DNA of 64,000 nt from Paraburkholderia xenovorans LB400. GTDB lineage: Bacteria; Pseudomonadota; Gammaproteobacteria; Burkholderiales; Burkholderiaceae. Of the stretch, positions 30,061 to 39,122 are shown in pieces. The position numbers and the translations under genes were made by a program. The stretch covers positions 1,612,001 through 1,676,000 of the forward strand of contig NC_007952.1 of NCBI RefSeq assembly GCF_000013645.1, written 5' to 3'. The notes below the pieces were generated by a model that worked only from the letters and a program-made list of their open reading frames with translations, was not told where the DNA came from and did no database searches. How positions within the stretch are numbered: position 1 is the stretch's first letter; each line of letters begins with the position of its first letter.

Positions 30061-30087
30061 CTGGCACTCGTCGTTGGTGAGTGCTGA
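30061..30087 (-). promoter_or_regulatory. CIRCE element (HrcA operator)
   Basis: On the minus strand TCAGCACTC-N9-GAGTGCCAG, matching the CIRCE consensus TTAGCACTC-N9-GAGTGCTAA at 15 of 18 arm positions. It lies 23 bases upstream of groES and just downstream of the candidate promoter, the classical HrcA arrangement. Confidence 0.9.
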
Positions 30088-30096
30088 CCGGGATCG

Positions 30097-30126
30097 AGTA
30101 TAGAAATGAGTCGCGGGTTGCTCCAA
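30097..30126 (-). promoter_or_regulatory. Candidate sigma-70 promoter of groESL
   Basis: Minus-strand TTGGAG (-35, 30121-30126), 18-base spacer, TATACT (-10, 30097-30102). Transcription would start within or just before the CIRCE element, which allows HrcA repression. Confidence 0.65.
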
Positions 30127-30197
30127 TAACGGATTCATCGATCCTTATCCGCAATTCGCATTTCACGATCGCGAATATTCATAGCTCGATTCGCTGG

Positions 30198-30226
30198 TTT
30201 TGCGCGGGCAGCCACCTCCTTATACT
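30198..30226 (+). promoter_or_regulatory. Candidate promoter of the SfnB-like gene
   Basis: TTTTGC, 17-base spacer, TATACT (30221-30226), about 100 bases upstream of the gene at 30328. The -10 is good and the -35 is poor, so an activator may be needed. No sigma-54 GG/GC pair was found. Confidence 0.35.
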
Positions 30227-30327
30227 GGTCCGTTGCATCGGCATGTCCTGGCGGGGCGGCGGATCACTCTCCCAATTCAAACAGTCGGATCGCACGCGAT
30301 CCGTGGGCTTTTACAAGGAATCAAGGC

Positions 30328-31545
30328 ATGCAGGTCTCACAGAACACCACGGCGCGCGCCAGGCTTGAAGCGGCACTCGCAGGGTTGCCGGCACTGGCTC
30401 AGGCGATCGGCGAAGACGCCGCGCAACGTGAATTGCGGCGCGAGTTGCCATTCGACCGCTTCGCGTTGTTTCGTGAATCCGGTCTCGGCGTACTCCGCTT
30501 TCCAGCCGAGTGGGGCGGTCTGGGCGGATCGCTGGAAGACCTCTTTCATGTGATCGCCACGCTGGCCGCGCATGAGTCGAATGTCGCGCATGCACTGCGA
30601 ATTCATTTCGACCAGACCGAGCAATTGCTGCTGTCGCCGCGTTCCGCCTTTAACGACACGCAGATCGAGCGCATACGGGAAGGGGCGATCTTCGGCGGTG
30701 CGTCTACCGAGTTGGGCACGGCGCGGCCCGGCGAAATCGTCACGAAGCTGGTGCGCGACGGCGAGCATTTTCGCGTGACGGGCAGAAAGTATTACTCGAC
30801 CGGCACCGCGTTTGCCGACTACGCGCGGATCAACGTGCAGGACGAAAACGACGAGAAGGTGTCGATTGTGATTCCCGTGTCGCGCGAAGGGCTACAGGTA
30901 CTCGACGACTGGGACGGCATGGGGCAACGCATGACGGCAAGCGGCAGCCTCGTGCTCGACAACGTGCAGGTCTTGTCTCACGAGATCGCGACGCGCGGCT
31001 ATACGACGCTCGCCGGCCGGCACGGTAGCGCATTGCGGCAGTTGCATCTGGTGTCGGTCGCGGCAGGCATTGTGCGGAATATTGTTGCCGACGCCCGGCG
31101 CTACGTGACGCAATATGGCCGGCCTGTGCTGCATAGCCCGGCACCGTCGGCACGCGAGGACGGTTTCGTGCAGCAGGTGGTGGGCGATCTCGCGGCGCAC
31201 AGCCTTTCCATCGATGCACTGATCGCGGCAAACGCGCGCACGCTCGACCGCTCGGCGAATGCGATCCGCAGCGGCGCGGCGAATGCGGAAGAGCTGGTGC
31301 TGGAAGGGGCGCTAGCCACCGCCAAGACGCAACTCGTGGTCAGCAAGCTGGCGCTGTATGCGGGCGAGCGTCTGTTCGAGATTGGCGGTGCATCGGCCAC
31401 TGGCCGCGCGCACAATTTCGACCGCCATTGGCGCAATCTGCGCACGATCTTCAGTCATAACCCTTTGCTGCACAAGGCGCGCGTGATCGGCGATTACGAG
31501 CTGAACGGCGTGACCACGCATCTGACCGAAGGGCGTGTGTTCTAA
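30328..31545 (+). CDS. SfnB/DszC-like acyl-CoA dehydrogenase-fold flavoprotein
   Basis: 405 residues of acyl-CoA dehydrogenase fold, of the class (SfnB, DszC, DmoA-partner) that acts in organosulfur desulfurisation with FMNH2 rather than on acyl-CoA. Blocks seen: LRFPAEWGGLGGSLEDLFHV (about residues 50-70), TGRKYYSTGTAFADYARI (about 150), DDWDGMGQRMTASGSLVLDN (about 193) and the C-terminal ALYAGERLFEIGGASATGRA followed by FDRHWRNLRTIFSHNP. The last is a helix end shared with the two SfnB proteins at 50.9-53.5 kb. It is divergent from groES. Substrate unknown. Confidence 0.8.
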   Translation: MQVSQNTTARARLEAALAGLPALAQAIGEDAAQRELRRELPFDRFALFRESGLGVLRFPAEWGGLGGSLEDLFHVIATLAAHESNVAHALRIHFDQTEQLLLSPRSAFNDTQIERIREGAIFGGASTELGTARPGEIVTKLVRDGEHFRVTGRKYYSTGTAFADYARINVQDENDEKVSIVIPVSREGLQVLDDWDGMGQRMTASGSLVLDNVQVLSHEIATRGYTTLAGRHGSALRQLHLVSVAAGIVRNIVADARRYVTQYGRPVLHSPAPSAREDGFVQQVVGDLAAHSLSIDALIAANARTLDRSANAIRSGAANAEELVLEGALATAKTQLVVSKLALYAGERLFEIGGASATGRAHNFDRHWRNLRTIFSHNPLLHKARVIGDYELNGVTTHLTEGRVF

Positions 31546-31608
31546 CGCACGGCCATCCATTCACACCTTTTTCGAGCATTGCGCATCGTGAGCCGACGTC
31601 GGCTATGA

Positions 31609-31680
31609 CTGCTGGAACCGGGCTTCACCGATCCGGATCATTCGGGCGAGCGCTTTATCTGCCCGGACGGAACCGCCACC
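31609..31680 (+). pseudogene. DUF3088-like N-terminal remnant
   Basis: Starting directly after a TGA, the frame reads LLEPGFTDPDHSGERFICPD, which resembles the N-terminal block of DUF3088 proteins (LLKPGF-DP-Y-G-RFYCP). There is no start codon and similarity stops after about 22 residues, so only a fragment survives. DUF3088 genes often accompany sulfur-scavenging genes as I recall. The rest of 31546-31897 shows no gene. Confidence 0.5.
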
Positions 31681-31897
31681 TGTCGACCCCGGAGACGGAA
31701 TCCTTATTCTCACCCACCCGGCGACGACAGCCGCCGGCGCGCCTTTCCTCCACACCGTGCTTTGCATATACATAACGATTGGTTCTTTTACCGCCGCTGC
31801 GGCTTTATCGTGAGCGCTGCGGCAGCAGCATTGCCGGCACCACGACATTTCATTCCGGCCGACAGAGGCCGCAGCATCGGCAAAGGATCTCGATTAC

Positions 31898-33502
31898 ATG
31901 GCACGGTTGAATCGACGCGAATTTCTTATTTCATCGGGCGCGGCGCTCGCGGCGGCCGGCATGCCGGCACTGGCGCTTGCCCAGGGCGAGGCCGGCGCAC
32001 CGAAACGGGGCGGCACGCTGAACATGCTGATCAATCCGGAGCCGCCCGTACTCGTGTCGATCTTCCAGACCACCGGGCCCGCGCTCGTCGCGAGTTCCAA
32101 GGTGCTGGAAGGCTTGCTGGCTTATGACTTCGACCTGCGCCCGAAGCCGCAGTTGGCCACCGCATGGAACGTCAGCCCCGACGGACTGAAGTACACCTTC
32201 ACCTTGCGGCAAAACGTGAAATGGCACGACGGCCAGCCGTTCACGTCGGCCGACGTCGCTTTCTCGATCGATCTGCTCAAATCAGTGCATCCACGGGGGC
32301 GCAGTACCTTTGCGAATGTCACGGGTGTCGCCACGCCCGACGCGCGCACCGCGGTGATCGAATTGTCGAAGCCCGCGCCGTATCTGTTGAAAGCACTCTC
32401 GGCCGGCGAATCGCCAATCGTGCCGAAGCACCTGTACGCACAGGGCGATCCGCTGTCCAATCCCCACAACAACGCGCCGATCGGCACCGGGCCGTTCCGT
32501 TTCAAATCGTGGACACGCGGTGCCAATATCGTCTATGAGCGCAACCCGGACTACTGGGACGCCGGCAAGCCGTACATCGACAGCCTGGTTTTCAAAGTGA
32601 TTCCCGATGCGGCCGCCCGTTCCGCCGCATTCGAAACCGGCGCGCTCGATCTGGGCGGCGAGAACCCGGTGCCGCTCACGGATCTGCCGCGCCTCACGCA
32701 ACTGCCGCAACTGGCGGTCGAAACGCGCGGCTACCGTTTTCTGGAGCCGCTCTCCGAGATCGACTTCAATCTCGATCATCCGATCCTCAAGGATCTGCGC
32801 GTACGCCAGGCCATTGCGCATGCGGTCAACCCGCAGGTCGTGCAGCGCACCGTGGCCTATGGCTATGCCGATCTGTCGCCCACGCCGATTACGCCGGGCT
32901 CGCCCTATCACGACGCAAAACTCGCACCGTATGCGTTCGATACCGCCGAAGCGGAGAAACTGCTCGACGCCGCGGGCTATCCGCGCAAGGACGGCGGCGT
33001 GCGCTTCCGTCTGACGCACGACTTTCTGCCCTACGGCGACATGTACCGGCGCCAGGCCGACTATGTCAAATCGGCGCTGGGTCGCGTCGGCATCGACGTC
33101 ACGGTGCGTTCGCAGGACCTGCCTGCATTCCTGAAGCGTGTGTATGCCGATCGCCAGTTCGATTTCACGAGCATCGGCGTCAATACGCTATTCGATCCGA
33201 GCGTGGGCGTTCAGCGTCTCTACTGGTCGAAGAATATCCGTCCCGGTGTGCCGTTTTCGAATGCGCCGCATTACAGCAATCCGGAAGTGGACCGGCTGCT
33301 CGAAAGCGCCGCGGTCGAAACCGACGAGAGCAAGCGCGTGGTGCTGTACCAGCAGTTCCAGCAGATCGTCTACCGCGATCTGCCGATTCTCAACCTGGTC
33401 GCGCCGCGCATGGTCACGCTCGCGAACCGGCGCGTTCACAACCACACGGTGTCCGCGCAAGGCCTCGAAGGCAATCTCGCGGATGTTTATCTGAGCGCAT
33501 GA
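31898..33502 (+). CDS. Peptide/nickel-type ABC transporter substrate-binding protein with Tat signal
   Basis: 534-residue SBP_bac_5 family protein. The N-terminus MARLNRREFLISSGAALAAAG carries a twin-arginine motif (NRREFLI) and an AxA-like cleavage site (ALAQG), indicating Tat export. Family blocks: KYTFTLRQNVKWHDGQPFTS near residue 100, IGTGPFRFKSWTRGANIVYE near 195 and the conserved end LPILNLVAPRMVTLANRRV. First gene of a four-gene importer (binding protein, two permeases, fused ATPase). The flanking SfnB-like and MetQ genes suggest a sulfur-containing ligand, which is inference. Confidence 0.9.
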   Translation: MARLNRREFLISSGAALAAAGMPALALAQGEAGAPKRGGTLNMLINPEPPVLVSIFQTTGPALVASSKVLEGLLAYDFDLRPKPQLATAWNVSPDGLKYTFTLRQNVKWHDGQPFTSADVAFSIDLLKSVHPRGRSTFANVTGVATPDARTAVIELSKPAPYLLKALSAGESPIVPKHLYAQGDPLSNPHNNAPIGTGPFRFKSWTRGANIVYERNPDYWDAGKPYIDSLVFKVIPDAAARSAAFETGALDLGGENPVPLTDLPRLTQLPQLAVETRGYRFLEPLSEIDFNLDHPILKDLRVRQAIAHAVNPQVVQRTVAYGYADLSPTPITPGSPYHDAKLAPYAFDTAEAEKLLDAAGYPRKDGGVRFRLTHDFLPYGDMYRRQADYVKSALGRVGIDVTVRSQDLPAFLKRVYADRQFDFTSIGVNTLFDPSVGVQRLYWSKNIRPGVPFSNAPHYSNPEVDRLLESAAVETDESKRVVLYQQFQQIVYRDLPILNLVAPRMVTLANRRVHNHTVSAQGLEGNLADVYLSA

Positions 33503-33515
33503 CGGGGGCGGCACG

Positions 33516-34496
33516 ATGAGTCGAGGTTTGCGTTTCGGTGCGATTCTCCGGCGTACCGCATGGCAGGCGCTGCCGACGGTGATCGGCATCGTGATCCTGA
33601 ACTTCTTCCTGCTGAAGCTGATGCCGGGCGACGCCGCCGATGTGCTTGCCGGCGAGTCCGGTTCGGCGACCGTGGAAACCATGCAGGTGCTGCGCGCAAA
33701 GTTCGGACTCGATCAGCCGGTGCTGCATCAATTGTGGTCGTACCTCGCGCATCTGTCGCACTTCAGCCTCGGTTATTCGCCGCGCTACGACATGCCGGTG
33801 ATGCAGCTGATCCTCTCGCGCTTGCCCAATACGCTGTTGCTGATGGGCGTGGCGTTATCGTTCGCGATCGTGACGGGCGTGGTGCTCGGCGCGGTAATGG
33901 CGCATTGGGCCGGCAAGTGGCCGGACCGTGTGCTCTCGGTACTGGCCTTGCTGTTCTATTCGACGCCGGGTTTCTGGATCGGGCTGCTCGCAATCGTGCT
34001 GTTCTCGGTGCACCTTGGCTGGCTGCCGAGCGGCGGCAATCTGACGCTCGGCGTGCAACTGCACGGCTTCGCCTATTTCGCCGATGCGGCCCGGCACGTG
34101 CTGCTGCCGGCCGCCACGCTGGCGACGTTTTTCGTCGCGATCTACGCGCGGCTGACGCGAGCCGCGATGCTGGAAGTGCAGCGTCAGGACTTCGTGCGCA
34201 CCGCGCAGGCCAAGGGCCTGCACCCGTGGCGCGTCACGCTGCGCCATGTCTTGCGCAATGCGCTGCTGCCGCTCACGACCATCGTCGGGATTCATTTCGG
34301 CACCTTGCTGGGCGGCGCCGCGGTGACCGAAACAGTGTTCAGCTGGCCCGGCCTCGGGCGGCTCGCGCTCGACGCCGTGATGGCGCGCGATTTCAGCGTG
34401 CTGCTCGGCGTGCTGCTGTTGTCGTCGCTGCTCGTGATCCTCGCCAACGTGCTGGTCGATCTGCTGCAGGCATGGCTCGACCCCCGCGTCGCGTGA
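33516..34496 (+). CDS. Dipeptide-type ABC transporter permease (DppB-like)
   Basis: 326-residue inner-membrane permease with six predicted membrane helices: LPTVIGIVILNFFLLKLMPG at the N-terminus, LLLMGVALSFAIVTGVVLGA, SVLALLFYSTPGFWIGLLAI and LLSSLLVILANVLVDLL at the end. The C-terminal EAA-type coupling loop is AQAKGLHPWRVTLRHVLRNA near residue 230. It begins 13 bases after the binding-protein gene. Confidence 0.9.
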   Translation: MSRGLRFGAILRRTAWQALPTVIGIVILNFFLLKLMPGDAADVLAGESGSATVETMQVLRAKFGLDQPVLHQLWSYLAHLSHFSLGYSPRYDMPVMQLILSRLPNTLLLMGVALSFAIVTGVVLGAVMAHWAGKWPDRVLSVLALLFYSTPGFWIGLLAIVLFSVHLGWLPSGGNLTLGVQLHGFAYFADAARHVLLPAATLATFFVAIYARLTRAAMLEVQRQDFVRTAQAKGLHPWRVTLRHVLRNALLPLTTIVGIHFGTLLGGAAVTETVFSWPGLGRLALDAVMARDFSVLLGVLLLSSLLVILANVLVDLLQAWLDPRVA

Positions 34497-34537
34497 CGGA
34501 TCACGCTGACGCCACCCGTTTTTCCCAGAGGGATGAC

Positions 34538-35509
34538 ATGGCTTCCGATTCTTCCAATCTGATTTCCACGCCGCCCGAACCTGCGGTATCGCCGTGGCGC
34601 CGCCAGTTGGCCGGTGCGCTGTTCGGCCTGCGCCGCGGCAATACGCCCGTTGTGGCTGACCGTGATGCAGCGGGGCGCGGAGTCTGGCGCGCACTGCTGC
34701 GCAATCCGTCGGCGCTCACCGGCCTCGTGCTGCTCGCGGCATTCATTGCGCTGGCGCTGAGCGCGGGGCATCTGTTTCCCGGCGATCCGCTCGATATGGT
34801 GGCGGCGCCATTCGAATGGCCGGGCACGGACCCGCTATACCGGCTCGGCACCGATTCGCTCGGACGCGACGTGGCCGCCGGCATCGCGCACGGCACACGC
34901 GTGTCGCTGCTGATCGGCGCGGTATCGGCCGGCGTCGGGCTCGTGATCGGCACGCTGGTCGGCGCCACGGGCGGCTTCTTCGGCGGTGTGATCGATGACG
35001 TGCTGGTACGTATCACCGAACTGTTCCAGACCGTGCCGTCGTTCCTGCTGGTGATTGTGATTGTCGCGATCGGCCGGCCGAGCGTGACGATCATCGCATT
35101 CGCGATCGGGATCGCGTCATGGCCGACCGTCGCGCGGATCGTGCGTGCGGAATTCCGCTCGCTGCGCCAGTCGGACTTCGTGCTCGCCGCGCGCAGCCAG
35201 GGATTCAGCAACGCCCGCATCATTTTCGGCGAGATTCTGCCGAACGCGTTGCCGCCGGTGATCGTGACCGCCTCGGTGATGGTGGCGAGCGCGATCCTGA
35301 TCGAGTCGTCGCTATCGTTTCTCGGCATGGGCGACCCCAATGTGGTCAGCTGGGGCGGCATGATCGGCGCGGGCCGCGATTCGCTGCGCACCGCATGGTA
35401 TCTGACCGCCGTTCCCGGCGCGGCGATCGTGCTCGCGGTGCTTGCGCTGAACCTGCTCGGCGACGGCCTGAACGACGCACTCAATCCGCGCCTGCGCGAA
35501 CGCGTTTGA
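34538..35509 (+). CDS. Dipeptide-type ABC transporter permease (DppC-like)
   Basis: 323 residues from the ATG at 34538. A long cytoplasmic N-terminus (to about residue 55) is followed by LTGLVLLAAFIALALSAGHL, the conserved DPLYRLGTDSLGRDV, four further helices and the coupling loop LAARSQGFSNARIIFGEILP near residue 220. It lies 41 bases after the DppB-like gene. The open frame extends far upstream only as an antisense-like reading of that gene. Confidence 0.9.
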   Translation: MASDSSNLISTPPEPAVSPWRRQLAGALFGLRRGNTPVVADRDAAGRGVWRALLRNPSALTGLVLLAAFIALALSAGHLFPGDPLDMVAAPFEWPGTDPLYRLGTDSLGRDVAAGIAHGTRVSLLIGAVSAGVGLVIGTLVGATGGFFGGVIDDVLVRITELFQTVPSFLLVIVIVAIGRPSVTIIAFAIGIASWPTVARIVRAEFRSLRQSDFVLAARSQGFSNARIIFGEILPNALPPVIVTASVMVASAILIESSLSFLGMGDPNVVSWGGMIGAGRDSLRTAWYLTAVPGAAIVLAVLALNLLGDGLNDALNPRLRERV

Positions 35510-35569
35510 CCCTACCCTGGCTGATAACCGGGCCGACGGCGCGACCGACAACCTATTCGAGGATGCACA

Positions 35570-37285
35570 GTGGCAAACCTGCTTGAAGTGCGCGACCTGC
35601 GCGTCAGTTTCGGCGCGCACCACGCCGTGCGCGGCCTGAGTTTCGATATCGCGCAAGGCGAGACGCTGGCGCTGGTCGGCGAATCGGGTTGCGGCAAATC
35701 CGCGACGGCGCTTTCGCTGATGCGGCTCGTGCCGACGCCGGGACGCGTAACCGGCAGCCTGCGTTTCGACGGCCGCGATCTGCTCGATCTTTCGCCGCGC
35801 GAAATCCGCGACATTCGCGGTCGCCAGATCTCGATGATCTTCCAGGAGCCGATGACGTCGCTCAATCCGGTGCTTTCGATCGGTACACAGATCGTCGAAA
35901 CGTTGCGCCAGCACGAGAGCCTCTCCAAAGCGGCGGCATGGAAGCGCGCGGTCGAATTGCTCGAACTGGTGCAGATTCCCGACCCGCAGCGGCGCATATT
36001 CGATTTTCCGCACGAGCTTTCCGGCGGCCAGCGTCAACGGGTGATGATCGCAATGGCGGTGGCCTGCCGGCCGCGCCTGTTGATCGCGGACGAGCCGACC
36101 ACGGCGCTGGATGTCACGATTCAGGCGCATATTCTCGAACTGCTCGATGGTTTGCGGCGCGAGTTGTCGATGTCCCTGCTGCTGATCACGCACGACCTCG
36201 GCATCGTCGCGAAGCATGCGGACCGCGTTGCGGTCATGCTGGCGGGGGAGAAGGTCGAGGAGGCGCCGGTTGCGCGGCTCTTCACGCAACCGCAACATCC
36301 GTACACGCGCGGCCTGCTCGGCGCCTCGCTGAATCTCGCGGACGATCTGCACTATCGCGGCTGGAAATTGCCGGAAATCCGCCACGGTATCGACGAGGAC
36401 GGCAAGCCGAGCTTCGCCGTGGTGCCGCGTTCGGTGCGCACCGGAAACTATGTGGCGGATGCAGATCCCGCCGCGCGTGGTGCGTCGGCCGGCGAAGCGC
36501 CGTTGCTCGAACTGCAGGACCTGCGGATCGACTACCCGCAGCGGCATGGCAAAAGCACGCTGCATGCGGTGGACGGCGTCTCGCTGCAGATTGCTCGCGG
36601 CGAGACGGTTGGACTCGTCGGCGAATCGGGGTGTGGGAAATCGACACTCTCCAAGGCGATCCTGCGGCTCGTGCCGACCGCGAGCGGCGCCATCCGTTTG
36701 CGCGGCACCGATCTCGTGCCGCTCGGCGAGCGCGAGTTGCGGCCGTTGCGGCGCCATGTGCAGATGGTGTTTCAGGACCCTTATGCATCGCTCAATCCGC
36801 GCCGCACGGTCGCGGAGATTCTCGATACGGTGCTGGTGGTGAACGGTATCGGCAACGCGCAGCAGCGCCGCGCACGCGTCGCCGCCATGCTCGATCGCGT
36901 GGGTTTGCCGGGTTCGGCGCTCGGCCGCTTTCCGCATGAGTTCTCGGGCGGGCAACGGCAACGTATCGGGATTGCGCGGGCGTTGGTGCTCGAACCAGAT
37001 CTGCTGATCTGCGATGAACCGGTATCCGCGCTCGACGTGTCGATTCAGGCGCAGATTCTCAATCTGCTGGTCGACCTGAAACGCGATCTCGGGCTCGCGT
37101 ATCTGTTCATCTCGCACGATCTCTCGGTGGTGCGTTATATCGCCGATCGCGTGCACGTGATGCAGGCGGGGCGTATTGTCGAAAGCGGCCACCATCGGGA
37201 TATCTGGCGTGCGCCGCAACATCCGTACACACGCACGCTGCTCGAAGCGATTCCGGGCCGCACTTTCGACGCGCAGGCGGCATAG
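35570..37285 (+). CDS. Fused dual-ATPase of peptide-type ABC importer (DppDF/GsiA-like)
   Basis: 571 residues with two complete ABC domains. The first has Walker A GESGCGKSATA near residue 45, signature LSGGQRQRV and Walker B LLIADEPTTALD. The second starts at about residue 310 with Walker A GESGCGKST near 350, signature FSGGQRQRIG and Walker B LLICDEPVSALD. The oligopeptide-type C-terminal extension (YTRTLLEAIPG) is present after each. The start is a GTG with a GAGG Shine-Dalgarno, 60 bases after the permease. It closes the four-gene importer and is followed by a hairpin terminator. Confidence 0.92.
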   Translation: MANLLEVRDLRVSFGAHHAVRGLSFDIAQGETLALVGESGCGKSATALSLMRLVPTPGRVTGSLRFDGRDLLDLSPREIRDIRGRQISMIFQEPMTSLNPVLSIGTQIVETLRQHESLSKAAAWKRAVELLELVQIPDPQRRIFDFPHELSGGQRQRVMIAMAVACRPRLLIADEPTTALDVTIQAHILELLDGLRRELSMSLLLITHDLGIVAKHADRVAVMLAGEKVEEAPVARLFTQPQHPYTRGLLGASLNLADDLHYRGWKLPEIRHGIDEDGKPSFAVVPRSVRTGNYVADADPAARGASAGEAPLLELQDLRIDYPQRHGKSTLHAVDGVSLQIARGETVGLVGESGCGKSTLSKAILRLVPTASGAIRLRGTDLVPLGERELRPLRRHVQMVFQDPYASLNPRRTVAEILDTVLVVNGIGNAQQRRARVAAMLDRVGLPGSALGRFPHEFSGGQRQRIGIARALVLEPDLLICDEPVSALDVSIQAQILNLLVDLKRDLGLAYLFISHDLSVVRYIADRVHVMQAGRIVESGHHRDIWRAPQHPYTRTLLEAIPGRTFDAQAA

Positions 37286-37298
37286 TCCGCGCGGCTGA

Positions 37299-37322
37299 CA
37301 AGGGCGGCGCTAACCGCCCTTG
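37299..37322. terminator. Intrinsic terminator between the ABC importer and metQ
   Basis: CAAGGGCGG / CCGCCCTTG, a perfect 9-bp stem with a 6-base loop, followed on the plus strand by TTATT. Located between convergent genes, it may serve both. Confidence 0.75.
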
Positions 37323-37336
37323 TTATTCAAACCTTC

Positions 37337-38212
37337 TCACTCGTTGCTGAAATACGCCGGCAAGCGAAAGCCGTCGTAAAAGCGATTGCTGCGAATCGCG
37401 CGCTGGAAGTCCGCTGACTGATACGCCTGCACGATGTCCTGAGTCGCGCGTGCGTTGCGGTTGGAAGCCTTCACGACAACCTGGTTGATATACGGCGGCG
37501 TCATCTCTTCGAGCGCGAGCGCATCGGTCAGCTTGTGACCGCTGAAGATCGCGAAATTGCCCTGAATCGCGGCGTAATCGACATCTTCGAGGGCGCGCGG
37601 CGCCTGCGCCGATTCGAGCGGCACGATCTTGATGCCGGCCGGATTGGCGATCACGTCCCGCTCGGTGACGTCCACGGGATTGGGGTTCGGTTTGATCCTG
37701 ATCCAGCCGATACGCTGCAATATCTTCAGCGCGCGTTCGAGATTGACCGGATCGTTCGGCACCGCGACGCGGGTGCCGGGTTTGACCTCCGCGAGCGAAT
37801 GGTGCTTGCTCGAATAGAGTCCCATTGGCGGCGTGGGCACCTGCACCACGCCAACCAGATCGGTCCCGTTACGGTCGTTGTAGGACTTCAGATAGACCTC
37901 GTGCTGCATCACGTCGGCGATTATCTCGCCTCGGTACACGGCCTGGTTCGCTTCGAGGCCGGTGCTGAACTCGATGTACCTGACCGCGTAACCTTTCTTG
38001 CGCAGTTGCGGTTCGACACCCGCCTTGAATTCGTCGGCGTAGGGGCCGGGCACGAAACCGACGCGCAATTCCTGTGAAGGGGCGCCGCTATCGGTGGCGT
38101 AAGCGGTTGGGGCGGTGAAGCCTGCAAGCGTGGCGGCCAGCAGTAGAGTGCCGGTGATACGTCGACGCGTCGAAAACTTGATGCCGACGCTGCCGGATTG
38201 TCTGTATTCCAT
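37337..38212 (-). CDS. MetQ/NlpA-type methionine-family binding protein (first copy)
   Basis: 291 residues from the ATG at 38212; a GTG start at 38266 is possible. Sec signal (GTLLLAATLAGFTAPTAYATD) without lipobox Cys, so a soluble periplasmic protein rather than the lipoprotein form. NlpA-family blocks: ELRVGFVPGPYADEFKAGVE, RYIEFSTGLEANQAVYRGEI, AVPNDPVNLERALKILQRIG and VDYAAIQGNFAIFSGHKLTD. No MetN or MetI is present. It is convergent with the peptide-type importer; upstream lies a string of gene remnants. Confidence 0.88.
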   Translation of the reverse strand: MEYRQSGSVGIKFSTRRRITGTLLLAATLAGFTAPTAYATDSGAPSQELRVGFVPGPYADEFKAGVEPQLRKKGYAVRYIEFSTGLEANQAVYRGEIIADVMQHEVYLKSYNDRNGTDLVGVVQVPTPPMGLYSSKHHSLAEVKPGTRVAVPNDPVNLERALKILQRIGWIRIKPNPNPVDVTERDVIANPAGIKIVPLESAQAPRALEDVDYAAIQGNFAIFSGHKLTDALALEEMTPPYINQVVVKASNRNARATQDIVQAYQSADFQRAIRSNRFYDGFRLPAYFSNE

Positions 38213-38250
38213 GTAGGCGGATTTCCTTGGGAGAGTGAATCGGAAGAAGT

Positions 38251-38378
38251 TCAGCGTTGCAGCCACACGTCGTCGAAACTGGCCGAGACGCCGTCCGGCG
38301 AGGTCGTATGGTTGTGCACCGCGCGCGCGAATAGACCGTCAGGTATTGCGGCGACACCAGATTGATGCTGGTGAACGA
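38251..38378 (-). pseudogene. Frameshifted C-terminal fragment of a peptide-type ABC binding protein
   Basis: On the minus strand SINLVSPQYLTVYSRA is followed, after a shift inside the GCGCGCGCG run at 38321-38329, by VHNHTTSPDGV-x5-DDVWLQR and a TGA at 38251. This parallels the end of the intact binding protein at 31898-33502 (LNLVAPRMVTLANRRVHNHT, then DVYLSA). Nothing upstream belongs to the same gene: 38379-38463 instead reads as an unrelated short N-terminus beginning at a GTG (THSTLAAQPQASAPSSEDTR). So this is a decayed, recombined remnant. Confidence 0.65.
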
Positions 38379-38882
38379 ACCGGAACGAACGGCGCGGCCG
38401 CCCGCGTATCTTCAGAGGAGGGCGCCGAAGCCTGCGGTTGAGCCGCGAGAGTGGAATGGGTCACAGTGATTGTCCGTGGCGTTTGGCGTGAAGAGCGCGC
38501 ATTCAATGGACCGGTCAGGCATCTCGCGATGCACGGCGGCAAACATTCGTGCACTACGCCAACGCTCGCGTCAATGCAGTAGATCATGCAAGGTTGGGAA
38601 TGCAAAACAACGAATTCTGCTTTTCAATTGAAATGCGCCGATACTGCGCAGCCGTGCTGTTATAGCGGAGATATTGCACATGCCGGCGTGAATCAGGATT
38701 GCGCCTTCCAGATGCGTACTTATTTCTCTGCCAGAAAGCCAGCGCGTGATGATGCTGAAATGTGACCGAACGGACTTGCAGGTCCACGAACAGGAGCGGG
38801 CGACAGCAGGCGGGGTTTCTCCCTCTGAGCGCCTGTCACCCACCGCCTGCGAGCCCGAACGCCGTGGACCGCCGCCTCCCCC

Positions 38883-39122
38883 TTACTTCGCCGCCACCGC
38901 AGCCTTGCTGCCAAGCAGCGCCCACTGTCCATTCTCGACCACGAGATTCACGCTTTTCACCCCAATCACCCGCCGCATTACCGGATCGAAAGTCGCCTTC
39001 CCAAACACGACGCTCGGCACATCATGCAGTTTCGGCAACGCATCACGCACACCTCGGCGATCGAGGCCACCCGCACGCAACGCATAGGCAGCAATGATCG
39101 TAGCGTCATAAGCATCGCGGTT
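38883..39122 (-). pseudogene. C-terminal fragment of a LivK-like branched-chain amino-acid binding protein
   Basis: The minus-strand frame ending at 38883 reads DAYDATIIAAYALRAGG, then VRDALPKLHDVPSVVFGKAT and SVNLVVENGQWALLGSK. That is the C-terminal lobe end of Peripla_BP_6 proteins (YDA-lhh-AL--AG, VRDAL, G-hTFD, V-V-dGkw). The ~320 residues that should precede it are absent; at about 39122 the homology breaks directly into a LivF-like tail on the other strand. 38464-38882 is AT-richer and shows no gene. Confidence 0.65.

Noticed and set aside
30038..30166. Upstream extension of groES
   Set aside because: It would translate through the CIRCE operator and the promoter; MSLRPLHDRL is the conserved start.
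30190..30330. Sigma-54 promoter upstream of the SfnB-like gene
   Set aside because: SfnR-controlled genes can be sigma-54 dependent, but no GG-N10-GC pair with correct flanks was seen here or before 50942.
38720..38932. Short frames in the AT-rich stretch after the LivK-like fragment
   Set aside because: No ribosome-binding site, no domain and overlapping alternatives in several frames; treated as non-coding.
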